Shown here in pieces: positions 1 through 9,656 of a DNA stretch of 64,000 nt. A model generated the notes under the pieces. That model did no database searches. It was given only the letters and a program-made list of their open reading frames with translations, and was not told where the DNA came from. Source of the stretch: Blasia pusilla (lineage: Eukaryota; Marchantiophyta; Marchantiopsida; Blasiales); contig CM114271.1 in assembly GCA_050084515.1 (NCBI GenBank), positions 23,560,001 through 23,624,000 on the forward strand. Direction: 5' to 3'. The position numbers were made by a program, and so were the translations under genes. Numbering within the stretch: position 1 is the stretch's first letter; each line of letters starts with the position of its first letter.

Positions 1-540
1 GATCGGTGAGATCTAGTAGAGCGCCTTCGTGAGTAGTGGAGGACAGGCTCAGTAGGTTGAGGATGACCTGCTGAGGCCCCGGGAAACCTGAGAGACCAGG
101 TTTCCCCTTCGTTTCGGCTCATTTGGAGCCATATTGAGCAACTTACTATTTTAGATAAGTACCATTTTGAGTATATGATCGACTTTATATTTTTGGTAAG
201 TGGCCCTTGACCTCCTACATCAGGTCAAGAGCCACGGAGGTGACTTGGGAGAATAGGTTACCATGGAGAGAGCTTGGGAGAGGGGAGGGGTATACCTCAA
301 GGAGAGAGAGCTTGAGAGCTCATTCTCTCTTTGTTGAACCTCTTGGCATGAGGCGGCGAAGTTATGATCCCGTGCCTTGTGAGTGTAACCCAAGCCTCTC
401 ATTAGGAGAGTGGGTTTGGTTTAACATGAGAGAGAGTGCACATCTTTGAGATCTATGGTGTGAGATGGTGTAGAGAGAGATTGGATCTTACTTTACAAAG
501 AGAGAATGAGAGAAAGAGATAATGAGAGAGTGAGAGAGCT
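1..540 (+). repeat. 5' LTR fragment of element A (LTR family 1)
   Basis: Closely matches 41928-42480 (element B) and 12642-13080 (solo LTR). It holds a perfect 10-bp inverted repeat at 81-90/97-106 with a 6-nt loop, and a 14-bp inverted repeat with one mismatch at 200-213/222-235 whose arms carry TTGACC/GGTCAA, a W-box-like core. A GA-rich tract follows to about 540. The LTR end seen in the other copies (GTATGCGCATGACA) is absent here; sequence from about 541 to 925 is unrelated to the other copies. Confidence 0.8.
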
Positions 541-1329
541 TCATGGAGTCGTCAACCAGTGACGGCAGATGACCGCCGATTATGGTGTTTGAGATTTGAT
601 TTCATATTGCTATGTTGTGATCGATAGCCGCTCGACGACGATCGAGTACCGTGTCGTGACGCCCATAGCCGTAACGCGCCGTCGATTGTCGCGACGTGCC
701 GCTTGTGGCCGCTCCGCACGGTCTCGATCGCGGAGTCGAAGCGTCATTGTGGAGCAGAGTGTGGGTTTATTGTTGATTGAGGAGGGTATGTTTTCGAGAG
801 CCACATCCCACCATCGAGGTCCGTGGCGTTTATAGCCGTTCCGTGCCGCCTGGAATGCTGCACCACTCCGCTGGAATCGCACTGTCTATCGAAGAGTTTT
901 GAGTAGCGTCAGTACGGGAGGAGTATGACTTGCTGATTGGAGGAGTTGTCTCCACGACTAAGTTGGGGTTGAGATTTTTAGTTGTTGAGGAGCGACATCG
1001 ACATGTGTTCAGGTTACCCATTCTGGTCCTTTACCCTGCACACGTGAGGGATTATGGGATTTGGGTAGTTTATTTGGGGATATTGGGTTGTGTGGATGTT
1101 GAGAGCATCATTTATGTATGTGGTTTAGGGGACATAGACCTGTGTGGGATGTCCGGAGTTGAGGGTAGGTTGTCGATGAGATGATAGCCTGGTCAATTTG
1201 CCGCACCACGCCGCTTGTTGCCGCACGTTACACGTCTCGGGGAGGGAGAGTGTAGATTGAGTGCCGCATGTTTGGGATGAGTGATTGATTGAGGGATTAC
1301 TCACGAGATTGAGAGTGATCATATGAGAA
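541..1329 (+). other. Leader of element A: variable segment then conserved segment
   Basis: Bases 541-925 have no counterpart in element B, where unrelated DNA (42481-43205) occupies the same place. From about 930 (GGAGGAGTTGTCTCCACG) the two copies align again. I found no clear tRNA primer-binding site or convincing gene here. Confidence 0.5.
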
Positions 1330-3631
1330 GGGCATGAGGGCCATCACGGCGTCCTTTCAGGATTTTGAGGGCGAGGTAGTGGACTTGAGAGTAGCTCTAG
1401 AGGGTTTACCCGGAGTGGTGCGAGCATTGGAGGGTCTCCACGTGAGAGACCACCTCGATCTCCTTCTATGTCGTCTTCAGACGAGAGGGAGCGTGTAGAG
1501 GAGTTTGTGAGCATATCGCCACACATTGTGAGTGGTCCTACTAGTTGGGCGTACGAGATGGTCGATCGGGGTAGAGGACCGCGTAGGCGGCGTTGAGTCA
1601 AGTTACAGGCCGCGTGTGGGGATAGGCAGAGAGGTTTGCACGACATGATTTTTGGGCGTGACAGGGATTTGCGAGAGTTGACAATGGAGTGTCAGTGCGC
1701 ATGATGCTAACGGGTTGTCTACATCTGTTGATGGGAGGATCGACTTGATGCACGAGGAGATGGTTGTGCTTCGAAGGTTATCGTGTCACATGGAGGAGTG
1801 AGTGTTGACGGTGCGTAGGTTGGAGGGCGTGATAAAATTACCCATTCGAGTCCCTTTTCCCGCACTTGTCATGTGTGATTGAGAGAGTTGGGTATCGGGT
1901 AGTAAGCTGGTGCTAGGTGGGTGCACTGATGGTGACGAGTGTAGATTCTTTTCATGTGTAGCATGTTAGTGGATATACGGCGGTTGTTGCGTAGGGGTTT
2001 CATGTATAACCCGAGAGGTTAGGTGAGTGTCGCGAGGTTAGGTGAGTCAGTTGGGAGGCTCATGGTGAGCCCGAGTGTTGAGTGTGCGTGAGGCTGGGTG
2101 TGTCATCACGGGATTGACGTTAGCATAGTTGAGCTAGTGAGGAGTGTGGGAGACTCTCGGTGAGTCTGAGTGCTTGAGCGGGTGAGACAGGGTTGTTATC
2201 ACGGCGTTCTTCCAGGGTTCAGAAGAACAGGGTAGTGCGAGCAGTAGTAGTGGAGTGACACGGAGTGGAGTGAGATATCAAGGAGTTACGAGTGAGGAGC
2301 TACCTTGACATCCATCCGTGGTTGGATCGCCATCACTAGACACTGGGTCTATTGACGAGATCGCAGACGGAGGCAGTATCACTTGGCAAGAGATGGACGA
2401 CATGGGCCATTGAGGCATGCGTCGTTTCTTAGGTGCAATGGGCACCATCGACTTAGATGATTTTATCCATGAGTTTGACACGTGGTGCGACTTCCAAGAG
2501 ATACGGACCCCGACACGATTCAACCCTTTCATGGCATGGAAGGGGTTGTTCCAGCACTTGGAGGGTCCTCCAATGGATGATTACATGGAGTTTCAATCAC
2601 TATATTCAGTAGAGATCGATGCCTGGAGGATGTATTGGGCTCCACGGTATGTGTCCACTAGTGGTGGCGAGGCATATGATGGGATTGTGAGAGGAGAGAG
2701 ACCCACACCATCAGCCCCGAGACTAGATGGAGAGGAGGGCAGTGAGACAGGCGATGTGGCAGAGACCTCTGGTGGTAGAGGGCCACCCAACTTCAGCCCC
2801 ACAATGGAGTTCTTCTAACAGTTGGGGAAGAGCTACCAACTGGGCGTACGCACCAACAAGCTAAAGAGTCTACAGGATTTTCAGCCACGATCGGGTGAGA
2901 GTCTGAGATAGGCATTCACACGCATGAGGAGGCTGATCATTGCTACGTATGGAGTGATTGAGGCGCAGTCAGTCCAGAATTGGTACGGGGTTTTGGACAG
3001 AGAACTACAGAGGAGAGTCCGAGATGCGGTGCTGATTCACACAACAAAGCCCACATTGAAGGTGGTCTTGGAGTTGTCTGAGCGTATTGAACTCAACATG
3101 AGTGAGGAGCTGGTAGTGACCGCTAGATTTTCTCGAGAGTCGACGGGTTCACGAGCAACGGTGACCCCACAGGTGCCACAACAACCACCACTACCACGGG
3201 AGCGGGCTGGTGTGCCCAGAGAGCAAGGCGGGTACCGTGAGCCTATGAGGCAACGACCCGTACCTACATGTGTTGCCCAGCAGGGACCGATGTGGTCTTG
3301 TTGGACGTGTGGAGGGGCCCATAGGCAGAGAGACTCCCCACAGTATGGGAGAGGATCACGAGCGGCTCCGATTGCTCAGGAGCCACAGAGGACGGCCCCA
3401 CCACAGCCCCAATGTGACTATTGCCACAGATATGGTCACACTAGGGATAGATGTTTTGACCTTCACCGAGAGGCACGTCCAGAGGTAGACCGAAGGCCTG
3501 GGGGCGGTCGTCCTAGAGGAGGTCGGGGAGTCCTTTCTGAACGTGGAGGTAGAGGACCACCACCAACTAGAGGAGATGGAGCAGGAGCACCAGAGTCGGC
3601 ACTTCTCTCATGTATTGATCAGTTGGAGTAG
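1330..3631 (+). pseudogene. gag of element A, decayed, with zinc knuckles
   Basis: Capsid/nucleocapsid protein of the retrotransposon. The 5' third (1330-2416) aligns with element B in the stretch ending SPHIVSGPTSWAYEM, but in broken frames. The readable core runs from 2417 (MRRFLGAMGTIDLDDFIHEF) to 3629, with stops at 2816 (TAA) and 2909 (TAG) where element B reads through. The C-terminus is Arg/Gly-rich with two CCHC knuckles: the first (CWTCGGAHRQRDS) has lost its last Cys, which B keeps; the second (CDYCHRYGHTRDRC) is complete. It would package RNA in cytoplasmic particles. It lies in a different frame from pol. The family assignment is firm; the start is uncertain. Confidence 0.75.
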
Positions 3632-4363
3632 AGGATTGCTGCCATGACGATGATGCAGCTTAGGGAAGGCACGGAGCTGCGAGCAGCTAGTGTGACTCCG
3701 GCTTCTATCTCTTACCCTGAACCGGTTGAGGATCTCGTCAGTATGGGGTTTATGTGTAGTGCAACCCAGGTTGACTCGGATGACTCGGGATGCTGCGAGA
3801 GGCACCGAGCCATCGAGAGGTGGAGTTGAGATTGACCCACCAGAGGGGACGATGGGCGGCAAGCCAGGGTTCTACAGTCATTCATATTGTTGGAGGCACT
3901 ACACACACCATCGATGGTGCCTCGACGACCAGTGGTGCCTACAGCTCAGACACCTACGTCGATGTCATGAGGAGTTGGAGTGACAACTCCAATGCCGGCT
4001 CGAGTGGAGTCAGTGTCGACCATAGTGTTGGAGGTGGCCACCAGAGTGAGTTAGACTCCACTATTTTCCGCCATAGAGTTGGCAACGTTGGGAGTTGGAC
4101 CAATTGAGGTGTTCGGGCTGGCCACCACGTTGTCTGAGTGTGGAGGGGTGACTGCTTCTTGTTCAGAAGTAGTTGAGGAGGTGGTGGACTTGTCCTCAGA
4201 GCCGGTGCTTGGGACATTTCCCATAGAGTCATGGCATGCGGCGGCGACGAAGTTGGTAGATATGCCAGCTCGACCGGCCATAGAGCGAGCAGTGGTAACA
4301 CATGGAGTAGTGTTACTAGATAACCGAGCGGAGTATTTTGCTTGGTTAGTCCGACGGGGATAG
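3632..4363 (+). other. gag-protease linker of element A
   Basis: Weakly coding, low-complexity linker that aligns with 44856-45430 of element B. The segment ending around 4300 (RPAIERA, then VVLxDNR) is conserved in both copies and leads into protease. TAG at 4361 interrupts it. No separate domain is recognised. Confidence 0.4.
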
Positions 4364-4824
4364 TATACCACCCGCAGTGCGTCCTACTTGATTCGGGAGC
4401 GCAACCCTTGATGTTAGGGAAGGCGGCGTGTTTAGCGTTGGGGATACGAAAGGCCGACATTGAACCTTGTCCCTTCTAGATACAAACCTCGATTGGGGAC
4501 GTGTCACCCACGCAGTATATGACTCAACAGGAGATAGTTGTCAGAGTCCAGCCAGAGCATGCGACGGATAGTGCTTTGGTGCGCACACGTGCGATTACGA
4601 CACCAGCTGAGTCGTACGATGTGTTGGTGGGGACTACAGTGTTATATCCCCTAGGATCCATTCTTGACTTCTGGGAGGAGACCGTTGCTTATCGGCCAGG
4701 GTGGTGGTTAGGAGACGGGCAGATGATTCAATTACCTGTGCAGTTTGCGGGACGAGATGGTCGATCACGAGGCGAGTCTGTGACCACGTTGGCAGCTTTC
4801 ACAGGTAGTGTTAGCTGGCCATGA
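4364..4824 (+). pseudogene. Retroviral-type aspartic protease of element A
   Basis: Single-subunit pepsin-like protease that would cut the polyprotein. The catalytic motif is LLDSGAQPLMLGKA (DSG-A), with a later YDVLVG typical of the second half of the fold. Element B has the same motif and YDILVG. A TAG at 4477 lies where B has an Arg codon, and a TGA at 4822 ends this open stretch. It is in frame with the methyltransferase that follows, which suggests one protease-methyltransferase polyprotein in the intact ancestor. Confidence 0.75.
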
Positions 4825-4980
4825 GAGTTGTTGGAGGGGAACGCACATGCAGAGGATGTCCCAATAGCGGATAGTCCCACGGAGAGACAGCCCATGGCGG
4901 GTGTCTCTCCCCATGTTGGCGAGACCTCTTCACCATTATGGGGTACGACTCGAGAGCTATAGAGGAGTGCCGACGACCTC

Positions 4981-6070
4981 GTGAGGCAGGCGTGGAGTCA
5001 TGCTTTTATCCCGGAGCAACAAGAGTCATGTGGCGATTGGGCTCTTGGAGTGGAGACGTTGACCCCACTGGATACCACACCCGTTGTGTGGCAGTGCCTA
5101 GAGGAGGGTGTTAGGGTGTTAGATCTCTTCGGAGGGATTAGCACCGGATTGGCTGCAGTATTGCAGGTGGGCATACGGGTGCATCAGTACCTTTATGTGG
5201 AGAGAGATGAGACCGTGTGGCAAGTATCATTACGTCATGTGGCGAGATTGGTCCAGAGGTATCCTAAGTTGTTGCCGATATCTGTAGTACGGGGATATCA
5301 GCATACACTACCCGCCGACATCTCTTTGGTGGGGGCGCAGGATCTGGATAGAGTTGGCACCATTCATTTGGTGATTGTTGGATGGCCATGTCAGGGTCAT
5401 TCATCAGCTGGCCGAGGATTTGGATTGCAAGATCCGAGGTCAGGGATGTTTTGGGAGATGCTGCGAGTAGTACGACACTTGCAAGAGAGTCAAACATGTT
5501 CTCCAACGTACATTTTGGAGAACGTGTCGTTGTTGGGAGACACTCGTGCACGTGTGATGACGAGTGTGCATCAGGGGAGGTCTTGGATGGAACCTGCTGT
5601 GTTGTTAGATGCAGTGAGAGTTGGATCACGTGCCCATCATCCATGACTGTGGTGGACGAATCTGATACCATCAGAGGTACTAAGTCGAGCATACGATGGA
5701 GTCCAGAGAGCACTACATCTCAGAGTGGATGCTATTTTGGGCTCAGGGCGTCAATCTCAGGTGGTGATACGGGATGATAGACCACCGCTGGCCATGGCCA
5801 ATAGAGTGGGGGAGTTGAGGGCAGTCTTACCTACGTTGGTGAGCTTCCTAGCATCCCATGCCTTTCGTCAGGGAGGGCTAGGCATGATTTGGGATGAGGT
5901 GACCGGAGCATTGGAGGAGCCTACAGCATATAAGCGCGCCATGGGGTTGGCTATGGGTACTACCGCGGTGCCAGGGATGACTGAGGCATCCCGGAGATAG
6001 GTGTTGGGGGAGGAGACTGACCTCAACTGTCTCACATGGATAGTCAGCCTAGGTATGGCTGAGCAGAGAT
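4981..6070 (+). pseudogene. DNMT3-like cytosine-5 DNA methyltransferase domain inside pol (element A)
   Basis: C5-cytosine methyltransferase fold in the normal, non-permuted order. Motif I is VLDLFGGISTG near 5116 (SAM binding). Motif IV is PCQG at about 5386 with the catalytic Cys present. Motif VI is LENV near 5515. A DAVRVGSRAHHP stretch corresponds to the DNMT3 D-x-x-x-V-S-x-x-HRAR region. The C-terminal motif IX-X region is RAMGLAMGTTAVPGMTEASRR with LGEETDLNCLTWI following, up to about 6060. This order excludes plant DRM enzymes (permuted) and favours DNMT3. It would transfer methyl from SAM to cytosine C5. Breaks: TGA at 5644 where element B has CGT, and TAG at 5998. It sits between protease and RT, so it would be released by the element's own protease. 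No PWWP or ADD domain is visible in front. Biological role is inference. Confidence 0.88.
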
Positions 6071-6439
6071 GGATGCGAGTGTCATCCATGCCATCACGTC
6101 CACGAGTTGGACCATTGCCTATAGGGTCTGTACAGGCATTGGCTAGGGGAGAGACGAGGAGAGATAGGCATCCATAGACTTCCTGGGACGTCGTTCGAGC
6201 GGAAAGTGCGAAGGCGGCCAGAGTAGCACATGTTCATTTTTTGGATGTGGAGCATGGTGTAGGAGGTCAGAGTGGAGTGGCTCTTGCGGAGGTGGCTAGG
6301 ATTGCTACATAGCAACCAAAGCCGGAGGTTGCATCCTCTCCAAGGGAGGTCACGATGGAGACTTGGGAGCGTGTGATAGGTTCAAGTTGATAGGAGGAGA
6401 GCAACGGCGAGTTCATAGGTTTCTGAGAGGGCATGTTAG
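6071..6439 (+). other. Methyltransferase-RT linker of element A
   Basis: Continues in the methyltransferase frame and aligns with element B (ARGETR, then TSWDVV in A; AGGETR, then TSWDVL in B). Contains TAG at 6175, where B has TGG, and the shared TAG at 6310. A one-base loss shortly after METWERV shifts the frame until a 16-bp tandem duplication (GAGGCAGGACTTGTTG) near 6.59 kb restores it. Confidence 0.5.
6310..6318 (+). promoter_or_regulatory. Candidate stop-codon readthrough site UAG-CAA-CCA (element A)
   Basis: An in-frame TAG followed by CAACCA lies between the methyltransferase linker and RT. It fits the UAG-CAR-YYA context known from tobamovirus readthrough. The same nine bases are present at the same place in element B (47577-47585), although the flanking codons differ. 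Function is inferred from context and conservation only. Confidence 0.45.
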
Positions 6440-7845
6440 TTGTTTTGCCTTTAGTATGAGAGACTTGGGTACGTTGAAGGGTCCCGAGATACGGATTGAG
6501 TTGGCTAGTGATACGCCGATCTTTTGTCGACCCTAGAAGTATTCTGATATGGAGCGAGCCTTGATTCAGATCAAGAGTCAGGACTTGTTGGAGGCAGGAC
6601 TTGTTGGAGGCAGGACTTGTGGAGTTATCACATGGGGAGTATGCATCTGCCACAGTCATGCCGGAAAAGAAGGATATGTATGGCAATTGGACGGATAGGG
6701 AGATGTGTGGAGATTGCCGTCCTATCAACCGACAGACGAGGTCAGATCGGTACGCCATGCCTACTTGTGAGGAGATCTTTGATGCGGTAGGGCATGCAAA
6801 GATCTTCAGTACTTTAGATCTCCGTGCTGGCCATCATCAGCTTCCTATCAAGTTAGAGGATAGGGAGAAGACAACATTCTGGGGGATAGATCGGTTTGGT
6901 AGAGATTGCTTGTATCAATGGCGGTTCTTACCATTTGGGTTGAAGAACGCGCCTGCAGAGTTTTAGAGAGTGATGGATAGGATTCTGGCTGGCTTGGAGT
7001 TTGTACGATGTTACATAGATGATATTCTTATCTTCAGTTCCACGGTTGAGGAGCATGAGCGACATCTAGAGGAGGTGTTTCGGCGATTGCAGTTACATGG
7101 ACTGAAGTAACATCCAGGCAAGTGCAGATTCTTTCAGGAGCAGATTGAGTATTTAGGACACACCACATACCCGAGTGGGTTAGGCGTTCAGCGGATAAAG
7201 GTAGAGGCTATTGCGTAGATTCCACGCCCTACATATGTGAGTCGAGTGCGAGCATTTCTTGGACTGGCGAACTTCTATCGACGGTATGTTAAGGATTTTA
7301 GTGTGATCGCAAAGTCTTTGACCTTGTTGACGAGACTTGATCAGGTTTGGTTGTAGGGAGATGATCGTAAGCGAGCATTTTAGGAGCTCAAGGACAGGTT
7401 GATACCCTCACCCATTTTACAGAGACCGGTTAGGGGTCGCCCATTCCAGTTACATACGGATTGGAGCATGTTGGATCTAGGAGCAGTGCTTACTCAGAGG
7501 GATGACGAGGAGACGGAGTTCGTTGTGGCTTACGCGAGCCGATCGAACAACATTGCAGAGGCGAAGTACAGCTCCTACGAGGGAGAGTGCTTGGCTGCAC
7601 TGTGGGCCGTGACACATTTCAGGTGCTATTTATTCGGAAACCCTTTCACACTTATCACTGATCATCAGCCGTTGAGGTGGTTAATGGAGTCCGACAAGCT
7701 TACGGGAAAGCTTGCTAGGTGGGCTCTATTACTACAGGAGTATAAGTTTGAGGTGGTTCAAAGGCCAAGCCGGCTGAACCAAGATGCGGATGGGTTGAGT
7801 CGTAACCCATGTCCGAGTCAGAGAAACGATATAGGAGCTCGATAG
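6440..7845 (+). pseudogene. Reverse transcriptase and RNase H of element A
   Basis: Ty3/gypsy RT-RNase H that would copy the element RNA into DNA. RT motifs are MCGDCRPINRQTRSDRYAMP, STLDLRAGHHQLPI, FLPFGLKNAPAEF and the catalytic YIDD box (CYIDDILIF, near 7012). RNase H follows from 7399, with HTDWSMLDLGAVLTQ, SSYEGECLAALWA and ITDHQPLRWL. It ends ADGLSRNPC near 7815. In-frame stops are at 6964, 7216, 7354, 7381 and 7843 (TAG) and 7108 (TAA). Where element B allows comparison, 7381 is CAG in B and 7354 and 7843 are TGG. The frame itself is intact over this length, so decay was by substitution rather than indels. Confidence 0.88.
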
Positions 7846-9437
7846 CATGGAGAGAGTGGTGAGGAGATGGTGCCCGATTGGCATGCATCTACCTATCTTT
7901 GTTGGTTGACTATGGCAGGTCAGCCACATGTGATGACTCCAATGGTGGGGTTGGATGATGAATCTTTGGATCTGGAGGTCAATGAGGAGGCAACATGTGG
8001 TCGTGATATCCATGACGACGTGGAGGTTGTGGAGTTCTTGCGCATTGGCGTCATAACAAGCATAGTGAGTGCTAGGGAGCGGGATCGGATCCTATAGATA
8101 GCTAGGAGGTTCAGGTGGGAGGGGACTCACATTTTGCAGGTATGGGGAGATGGTAGGATACAAGTGGTACCTCATCCTTCCCAACGAGCACGTGAAGTGC
8201 GACATGCCCATGAGGAGTTGGGAGTAAAGCGTACTAACAACTTACTCCAGGTTTAGTATTGGTGGCGCGGCATGCATACTAGGGTACAATAGATTGTGGC
8301 CAGATGTATGGTATGTGACAAAGTGCGAGCATCCTTCAATGCTCCCACTCCGTAGTTACATCCTTTTCCGATTATGGGTTTAGGTTATCGGTAGAGTTTA
8401 GACTTTGCGGGACCTTTGCCATTGACGGGGCGTCATCATAGGTACGTGTTGGTGATGGTGGAGCATTTCTCCAAGTGGATAGAGTTGGTGGCACTACCGG
8501 ACAAGGCGAGCAAGGGAACAGCTTATGTGTTTCTAGATTTTGTGCTTAGTCACTTTGGTGCACCGGCGGAGGTGTTGACTAACCAGGGTACCGAGTTCAG
8601 GGGAGAGTTTAAGGCCTTGTGTGATTAGGCGCTGATAGATCACCGCACCACATCCAGAGATCATCCTGAGGTGGATGGGTTGGCGGAGAGAGTGGTACAG
8701 ACGGTGAAGAGAGGATTCCGCAAGTATGGCTTGCAGCGAGGACAGTTGAGGGAGTGGGACCTACAGTTGCCATGGTTGGCTATGGGTTATCGCTTTAGTC
8801 GGTAGGAATCCTTGGCGTCATTTTCACCGTACTTTTTTCTCTTTGGGAGAGAGCCAGATTTACCTACAGCCATTCGACGTGATATGGCGGAGGTGTTAGA
8901 TCTTGATGATCCAGATGTGTGGGTACAAGCATGTTCTCAAAGGGCGGAGGTTTTTCGTAGAGTTATGCCTATGGCCTTTGAGAACTTAGCTATTGCTCAA
9001 CATAGAGATACATTGAGGTACGCGACCGTTCGTGGAGGAGGTTATTGTCCAGGGATTAGGAGGTTTCAACCTGGAGATTACGTGTATTTACAGCATGCGG
9101 CACCCACGATGCTAGATGCCACTGCAGGGCGCACGATCCTACGTATGCGCGAGGTATTACCGACCAGAGTCCTCATGTTGGAGGGACGGGATGGTATGGT
9201 TTGGAAGGATCATGTGCGCAATTGTGCACCATGTCATCTTCCGAACGTAGACAGGACATTGGATCCGAGCTTGGCATTGGTACCTACAAGCTTGAGATGT
9301 ATGTTGTGCGGATCAGCGAGGGGTGCAGCCACCATGTTGGTATGTGATGGTTGTTCTCGAGGGTGGCATATGTCATGTCTGACCCCCCCCCTCTTGATGT
9401 GGTTCCCACGGGACGATGGATGTGTCCGAGATGTGTA
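7846..9437 (+). pseudogene. Integrase with C-terminal PHD finger (element A)
   Basis: Integrase continues in the pol frame. The N-terminal zinc domain is eroded (CMVC kept, HEELG without the second His). The DDE core has Asp in LDFAGPLP (about 8400) and Glu in HPEVDGLAERVVQTVKRG, but the second Asp reads Asn in LTNQGTEF (expected TDQGTEF). After a beta-rich C-terminal part (QPGDYVYLQ) comes a C4HC3 PHD finger: CMLC, CDGC, HMSC, then, after a frame change in a run of nine C at 9383-9391, PTGRWMCPRC and a stop at 9435. Seven C would restore the canonical spacing LTPPLDVVP. TAG codons at 8095, 8254, 8290, 8353, 8392, 8626 and 8803 inactivate this copy. PHD fingers bind histone H3 tails; a targeting role like that of chromodomains in chromoviruses is inference. 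Confidence 0.82.
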
Positions 9438-9516
9438 TAGGGTAGTAGGGCATGTGAGAGAGATGTCATATTTTCTATCTGGAGTTGGGGGGATCCAACT
9501 GCCAGCTATGAGGGCG

Positions 9517-9654
9517 GTTGTGTGATCTCCATGTATATGTATGAGTTGATTTTTGTACATGTGTGGATCGACCCGTGTGTGGGAAAGATCGGTGTTGTGT
9601 GGTGTAGATGTGACCAGCGATGTGTGTTGTGTAGCAATATGTATGCGCATGACA
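9517..9654 (+). repeat. LTR 3' tail at the end of element A
   Basis: 138 bp nearly identical to 10137-10274, the end of the next LTR, finishing in GTATGCGCATGACA. No LTR beginning precedes it, so it joins the coding end of element A directly to an LTR end. A G-rich tract (TTGGGGGGATCC) near 9486 could be a polypurine-tract remnant. Confidence 0.75.
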
Positions 9655-9656
9655 AC

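Larger units (their letters stand above)
1..9654 (+). mobile_element. Element A: Ty3/gypsy-type retrotransposon carrying a DNA methyltransferase and a PHD finger
   Basis: Decayed LTR retrotransposon read left to right as LTR part, leader, gag, aspartic protease, DNMT3-like cytosine methyltransferase, RT, RNase H, integrase and PHD finger. Protease, methyltransferase, RT, RNase H, integrase and PHD all lie in one reading frame, broken mainly by stop codons and one compensated shift near 6.4-6.6 kb; gag lies in another frame. The window begins inside the 5' LTR, about 19 bases after the TG expected from the copies at 41909 and 12623. The 3' side ends in a 138-bp LTR tail (9517-9654) that matches the next LTR (9657-10274), so the 3' LTR is truncated or replaced and no target-site duplication can be checked. 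RT then RNase H before integrase, and the YIDD box, identify Ty3/gypsy order. Confidence 0.9.

Noticed and set aside
207-449. Open frames within the LTRs
   Set aside because: They recur only because the LTR sequence is repeated; low-complexity GA-rich codons and no conservation of frame between copies.
4981-6070. Plant DRM-type or chromomethylase domain
   Set aside because: DRM enzymes have permuted motifs (VI-X before I-V), whereas motif I comes first here. No chromodomain or BAH region is visible as in CMT.
6601-9437. TAG reassigned to glutamine in this organism
   Set aside because: The Argonaute and SPC22 exons (over 1,200 codons) contain no in-frame TAG or TAA and use CAG/CAA for Gln. 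The chromovirus RT frame is also open under the standard code.
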